A DNA stretch of 64,000 bases from Pseudomonadota bacterium (GTDB taxonomy: Bacteria > Pseudomonadota > Gammaproteobacteria > Burkholderiales > Rhodocyclaceae). Shown here one piece after another: positions 60,911 to 64,000 of the stretch. Every line of letters begins with the position of its first letter. Position 1 is the first letter of the stretch. A program made the translations under genes and the position numbers. The DNA is taken from positions 248,001-312,000 of the forward strand of contig JAFEDJ010000054.1 of NCBI GenBank assembly GCA_018241685.1, in the 5' to 3' direction. The notes beneath the pieces were generated by a model. That model did not search any database, was not told where the DNA came from, and worked only from the letters and a program-made list of their open reading frames with translations.

Positions 60911-60920
60911 GGGCCGGGCG

Positions 60921-62318
60921 ATGAACAGCCACGACCTGCCCTGGCGCCCCGCCGACGGCGGCGAACCGGCCGACCGCTTGCTGCAGGCCGCCGCCACCAC
61001 ACTGGAGGCCGAACTGGAATGGCTGGCCGACTGCCTGCGTGTCCGCCTGCAGCGCTACTTCGGCCAGCCGCCCGACTCGCCGCCGCTGCCCGCCGACGCC
61101 CCGCCCCTCGACCGGGCGGGCTGCCCCTACGCCGCCGCCGTGCGCCGCCGCGGCCTCGACCCGGCCGACCGGCTGCTCCTCGCGCTGACGCTAGCGCCTC
61201 TACTGCGCCCGCAACTGCTCGACGTGCTGTGGTCGCGCAACGAGACGACCCAGCGCCCGTTCACGGAGTTCGGCAGCCGCACCGACGGCGCCAGCTTCCA
61301 GCCCAGCGGCGAGACGGCCTGCTTCCTGCTGGCCGGCGACGCCCTCGACCTGCGCTTCGCAGCCATCCGCCGACTCGCCCCGGAAGGCCGGCTGGCGCGG
61401 GAGGACGTGCTGCGCCTGGGCCCCGCGGCGCCCGGCGACGGGCCGGCGAGCCCCTTCGGCGGCCCGCTGCAGCTTTCGCCGCGCTTCCTCGCCGAAGCCC
61501 TGCCCGGCCTGCCACTGCCCGGCGGCGGCGAAGCCGGCATCCCGGCGCGGCGGGTGTTCACTGGGCTGGACTGGAGCGATCTGGTGCTACCCACCCAGAC
61601 CCTCGCCCAACTCGAGGACATCGCCCTGTGGCTGGTCCACAGCCGCACGCTGATGGACGACTGGGGCCTCGGGCGGCGCATCGCGCCGGGCTATGTAAGC
61701 CTCTTCCACGGCCCGTCCGGCACCGGCAAGACCTTGTCGGCCTGCCTGCTCGGCCAGCGCTGCGGGCGCGAGGTCTATCGCGTGGACCTGTCCCAGGTCA
61801 GCTCCAAGTACATCGGCGAGACCGAGAAGAACCTCGCCCGCCTCTTCGAGGCCGCCGAGCAGGCCGGCTGGATTCTCTTCTTCGACGAGGCCGATGCGCT
61901 GTTCGGCAAACGCAGCAGCGTCTCCGACGCCCACGACCGCTACGCCAACCAGGAGGTGAGCTACCTGCTGCAGCGCATCGAGGCTTTCAGCGGCGTGGTG
62001 ATCCTCGCCTCCAACCTGCGCCACAACATCGACGACGCCTTCCTGCGCCGCTTCCAGTCGGTGGTGGCCTTCCCGCTGCCGCGCCCGGCCGAGCGCCTGC
62101 GCCTGTGGCGCGAGGCCTTCCCGGCCCCGGTGCGCCTCGACCCGGCCCTCGACCTCGCCCAGCTGGCCCGTCAGCACGAGATCTCCGGCGGCACCATCAT
62201 GAACGTGGTGCGCTACGCCTGCCTGCAGGCCCTCGGCCGCGGCGACGGCTCGGTGAGCGCGGCGGCGGTGGACGAAGGCCTGCGCCGCGAACTGCTGAAG
62301 GAGGGCCGGGCCAGCTAG
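60921..62318 (+). CDS. AAA+ ATPase of the eCIS (Pvc15-like)
   Basis: The 465-residue protein has a helical N-terminal part and an AAA+ core with Walker A (264-271, GPSGTGKT), Walker B with Asp322/Glu323 (ILFFDEADALFGKRSS), sensor 1 ILASNLRHNID and arginine-finger-type DAFLRRFQSVVAF. Pvc15/Afp15-type ATPases are encoded in nearly every eCIS locus and are thought to load cargo or aid assembly. It lies directly before the DUF4157 protein, its probable client. Confidence 0.95.
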   Translation: MNSHDLPWRPADGGEPADRLLQAAATTLEAELEWLADCLRVRLQRYFGQPPDSPPLPADAPPLDRAGCPYAAAVRRRGLDPADRLLLALTLAPLLRPQLLDVLWSRNETTQRPFTEFGSRTDGASFQPSGETACFLLAGDALDLRFAAIRRLAPEGRLAREDVLRLGPAAPGDGPASPFGGPLQLSPRFLAEALPGLPLPGGGEAGIPARRVFTGLDWSDLVLPTQTLAQLEDIALWLVHSRTLMDDWGLGRRIAPGYVSLFHGPSGTGKTLSACLLGQRCGREVYRVDLSQVSSKYIGETEKNLARLFEAAEQAGWILFFDEADALFGKRSSVSDAHDRYANQEVSYLLQRIEAFSGVVILASNLRHNIDDAFLRRFQSVVAFPLPRPAERLRLWREAFPAPVRLDPALDLAQLARQHEISGGTIMNVVRYACLQALGRGDGSVSAAAVDEGLRRELLKEGRAS

Positions 62319-62330
62319 GCCGGCGCCACG

Positions 62331-62432
62331 ATGGGCACCCGCGGACTCCGCCAGGCCCGGCTGCGCCAGCAGGCTTCACCTGCGGCGGCGAGTGAATCCG
62401 CCCCCGCACGCTCCGGCGGAACGCCGCCATGA
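62331..62432 (+). CDS. Possible 33-aa leader-type ORF overlapping the DUF4157 start
   Basis: An ATG at 62331 opens a 33-codon frame (MGTRGLRQARLRQQ... ending GGTPP) whose stop overlaps the ATG of the DUF4157 gene (ATGA at 62429-62432). The coupling geometry equals that between other genes of the locus. The peptide is basic and Ala/Pro-rich with no recognised domain, and no strong ribosome site precedes it. It may be only chance open sequence in GC-rich DNA. Confidence 0.25.
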   Translation: MGTRGLRQARLRQQASPAAASESAPARSGGTPP

Positions 62433-64000
62433 ACGCGCCGCTGTCCCGCCACATCCTGCGCACGCCCGAGCATCGGGCCGTGGCAGCACTGGTCAGGACG
62501 CCGGCGCCGGTCATGCCGCAGCGCGCGACGGCCGGCGAGCTGACGGTATCCAGCCCCCACGATGCGGCCGAGCGGGAGGCGGTGCAGGTCGCCCGCCGGG
62601 TGGTCAGCCTGCCGGCGGCGCCGGTGTCGGCCAGTGCCACCCGCTTTGCCGGCCTCGTGCCGGCGGCGGCCCAGCGCGCACCGGCGACGACGGCAGCCGC
62701 TGCGCCACGGCCAGCCCCCGCCGCCGCGGCCGCGCTACCCACCGGCGGCCAGCCGCTGCCGCGCAGCCTGCGGGACTTCATGGAGCCGCGCTTCGGTGCC
62801 GACTTCTCGGCAGTGCGCATCCACACCGGGCCGCAGGCGGCCCAGGCCAGCCGCCGGCTCAACGCAGCGGCCTTCACGGTCGGCCGTGACATCTTCTTCG
62901 GTCGCGACGCCTACCAGCCCGACAGCAGCGCCGGCCGCGAGCTGATCGCCCACGAGCTGACCCACACCATCCAGCAGGGCGCCACCGCGCAGGGGCCGGC
63001 CCAGGTCCGGCGCAGCCTGCTGCCCGGCGTCGTCGAGCACAGCCCGCCGGCAGTGCAGCGCCTCGGCATCAGCGACGCACTGGACTTCTTCGCCGACCAC
63101 GCCAACAACCTGCCCGGCTTCCGCATGTTCACGCTGGTGCTGGGGGTGAACCCGATCAACATGCGGGCCGTCGAGCGCACCCCGGCCAACCTGCTGCGGG
63201 CTGTGGTGGAGCTGATGCCCGGCGGCGCGCTGATCACCCAGGCCCTCGACAACCACGGCATCATCGACCGGGTAGCCGTATGGGTGCAGCAGCAGATCGC
63301 CACTCTTGGGCTGATCGGCAGCAGCATCCGCCAGGCAGTGGACCGTTTCCTCGACAGCCTGGGCTGGCGCGACATCTTCGACCTGGGCGGGGTGTGGGAG
63401 CGGGCCAAGCGCATCGTCACCGACCCCATCTCGCGCATCACCAGCTTCGTCGGCAACCTGGTGTCCGGCGTGCTGCAGTTCATCCGCGACGCGATCCTGC
63501 GCCCGCTGGCCGGGCTGGCCGCCGGCACCCGCGGCTGGGATCTGCTGTGCGCGGTGCTCGGCCGCAATCCGATCACCGGCGACCCGGTGCCGCGCAGTGC
63601 TGAAAACCTGATCGGCGGCTTCATGAAGCTGATCGGCCAGGACGAGGTGTGGGAGAACATCAAGAAGGGCAACGCCATCCCCCGCGCCTGGGCCTGGTTC
63701 CAGGGCGCGCTGGCCGGCCTGATGGGCTTCGTCACGGCGCTGCCGGGGATGTTCATGGACACCCTGCGCAGCCTCGGCGTCTCCGACCTGCTGACGCTGC
63801 CGCAGACCTTCGTGCGCATCGCGCGGGTCTTCGGTGATTTCGCCGGGCGCTTCTTCAGCTGGGCCGGGCAGCAGGTGATCAGCCTGCTGGAGATCATCTT
63901 CGAGGTGGTCGCCCCCAGCGTGATGCCCTACCTGCGCCGCACCGCCGGCGCGCTGCAGAGCATCTTCCGCAACCCGATCGGCTTCGTGCGCAACCTGGTG
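62429..64000 (+). CDS. DUF4157 (HExxH) protein, candidate eCIS cargo, incomplete at window end
   Basis: The frame is open to the last base (524 codons visible), so the C-terminus is missing. Residues about 1-110 are a low-complexity Ala/Pro-rich segment. The DUF4157 domain follows: LRDFMEPRFGADFSAVRIHTGPQAAQASRRLNAAAFTVGRDIFFG, then AGRELIAHELTHTIQQG with zinc motif HELTH at 175-179. The rest is Leu/Ile-rich amphipathic helix. DUF4157 proteins are recurrent in eCIS loci and are associated with cargo/toxin function. The immediate 5' neighbour is the eCIS ATPase. Confidence 0.88.
   Translation, partial: MNAPLSRHILRTPEHRAVAALVRTPAPVMPQRATAGELTVSSPHDAAEREAVQVARRVVSLPAAPVSASATRFAGLVPAAAQRAPATTAAAAPRPAPAAAAALPTGGQPLPRSLRDFMEPRFGADFSAVRIHTGPQAAQASRRLNAAAFTVGRDIFFGRDAYQPDSSAGRELIAHELTHTIQQGATAQGPAQVRRSLLPGVVEHSPPAVQRLGISDALDFFADHANNLPGFRMFTLVLGVNPINMRAVERTPANLLRAVVELMPGGALITQALDNHGIIDRVAVWVQQQIATLGLIGSSIRQAVDRFLDSLGWRDIFDLGGVWERAKRIVTDPISRITSFVGNLVSGVLQFIRDAILRPLAGLAAGTRGWDLLCAVLGRNPITGDPVPRSAENLIGGFMKLIGQDEVWENIKKGNAIPRAWAWFQGALAGLMGFVTALPGMFMDTLRSLGVSDLLTLPQTFVRIARVFGDFAGRFFSWAGQQVISLLEIIFEVVAPSVMPYLRRTAGALQSIFRNPIGFVRNLV

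Noticed and set aside
42630..62318. Interpretation of the locus as a prophage or as a type VI secretion system
   Set aside because: No head, portal, terminase, integrase or lysis genes, and no TssJ/L/M or ClpV; DUF4255, LysM hub, DUF5908, CIS tape measure and the Pvc15-type ATPase are eCIS markers.

Overview
The window reads as a chromosomal segment of a high-GC betaproteobacterium, most likely Rhodocyclales-like (Azoarcus/Thauera/Zoogloea type). This rests on the strong GC-rich codon bias, class I PHA synthase, LiuR-type MerR regulator, propionyl-CoA/methylmalonyl-CoA genes, ActP/YjcH acetate uptake and similarity by eye to that order's proteins. The genus is inference. Coding density is high. 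No intergenic stretch exceeds about 300 bases. I saw no tRNA, rRNA, insertion sequence or CRISPR array.

Region 1 (1-8640): minus-strand metabolic genes, namely a metallo-beta-lactamase-fold hydrolase cut by the window edge, two small cysteine-rich DUF1289 proteins, a LOG-family nucleotide hydrolase, two tandem 2-hydroxychromene-2-carboxylate isomerase paralogues and a PaaI-like thioesterase. A GNAT acetyltransferase fused to a beta-carbonic anhydrase follows, then a LiuR-like regulator divergent from a hydrolase-phaC pair that ends in a clear terminator. Region 2 (8660-17066): PIN-domain protein, MscS channel, cobalamin-type binding protein, alanine dehydrogenase, and a MarR-controlled tripartite drug efflux operon (outer-membrane factor, EmrA-like, EmrB-like) with matching putative operators before marR and before the pump. 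Region 3 (17067-27532): SDR/dsbA/SPOR/argS cluster on minus, then ubiB, an arginase-ornithine aminotransferase fusion, yajD and a YegD-type Hsp70 on plus.

Region 4 (27533-38570): the propionyl-CoA to succinyl-CoA route on minus (mutase, MeaB, PccB, PccA) divergent from a GntR/FCD regulator; actP-yjcH acetate uptake; and an enoyl-CoA hydratase. Region 5 (38571-42458): bacteriohemerythrin, TauE exporter, EVE-domain protein, a small unknown, a DMT exporter and ruvC.

Region 6 (42459-64000, running off the end) is the most notable part: one co-directional, tightly packed extracellular contractile injection system (eCIS) locus inserted after ruvC. It encodes a DUF4255 tube/sheath cap protein, an unknown 333-aa protein, one sheath, two tube proteins, a DUF5908 peptide, a LysM hub protein, a VgrG-like spike, PAAR tip, gp25-like wedge, two large baseplate proteins, an unknown 916-aa protein, a tape-measure protein, an AAA+ ATPase and a DUF4157/HExxH protein that is the likely cargo. 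No capsid, terminase, lysis or integrase genes and no T6SS membrane-complex genes are present. A perfect CRP-type site (TGTGA-N6-TCACA) lies upstream. The VgrG-like gene lacks any ordinary in-frame start codon ahead of its conserved N-terminus.
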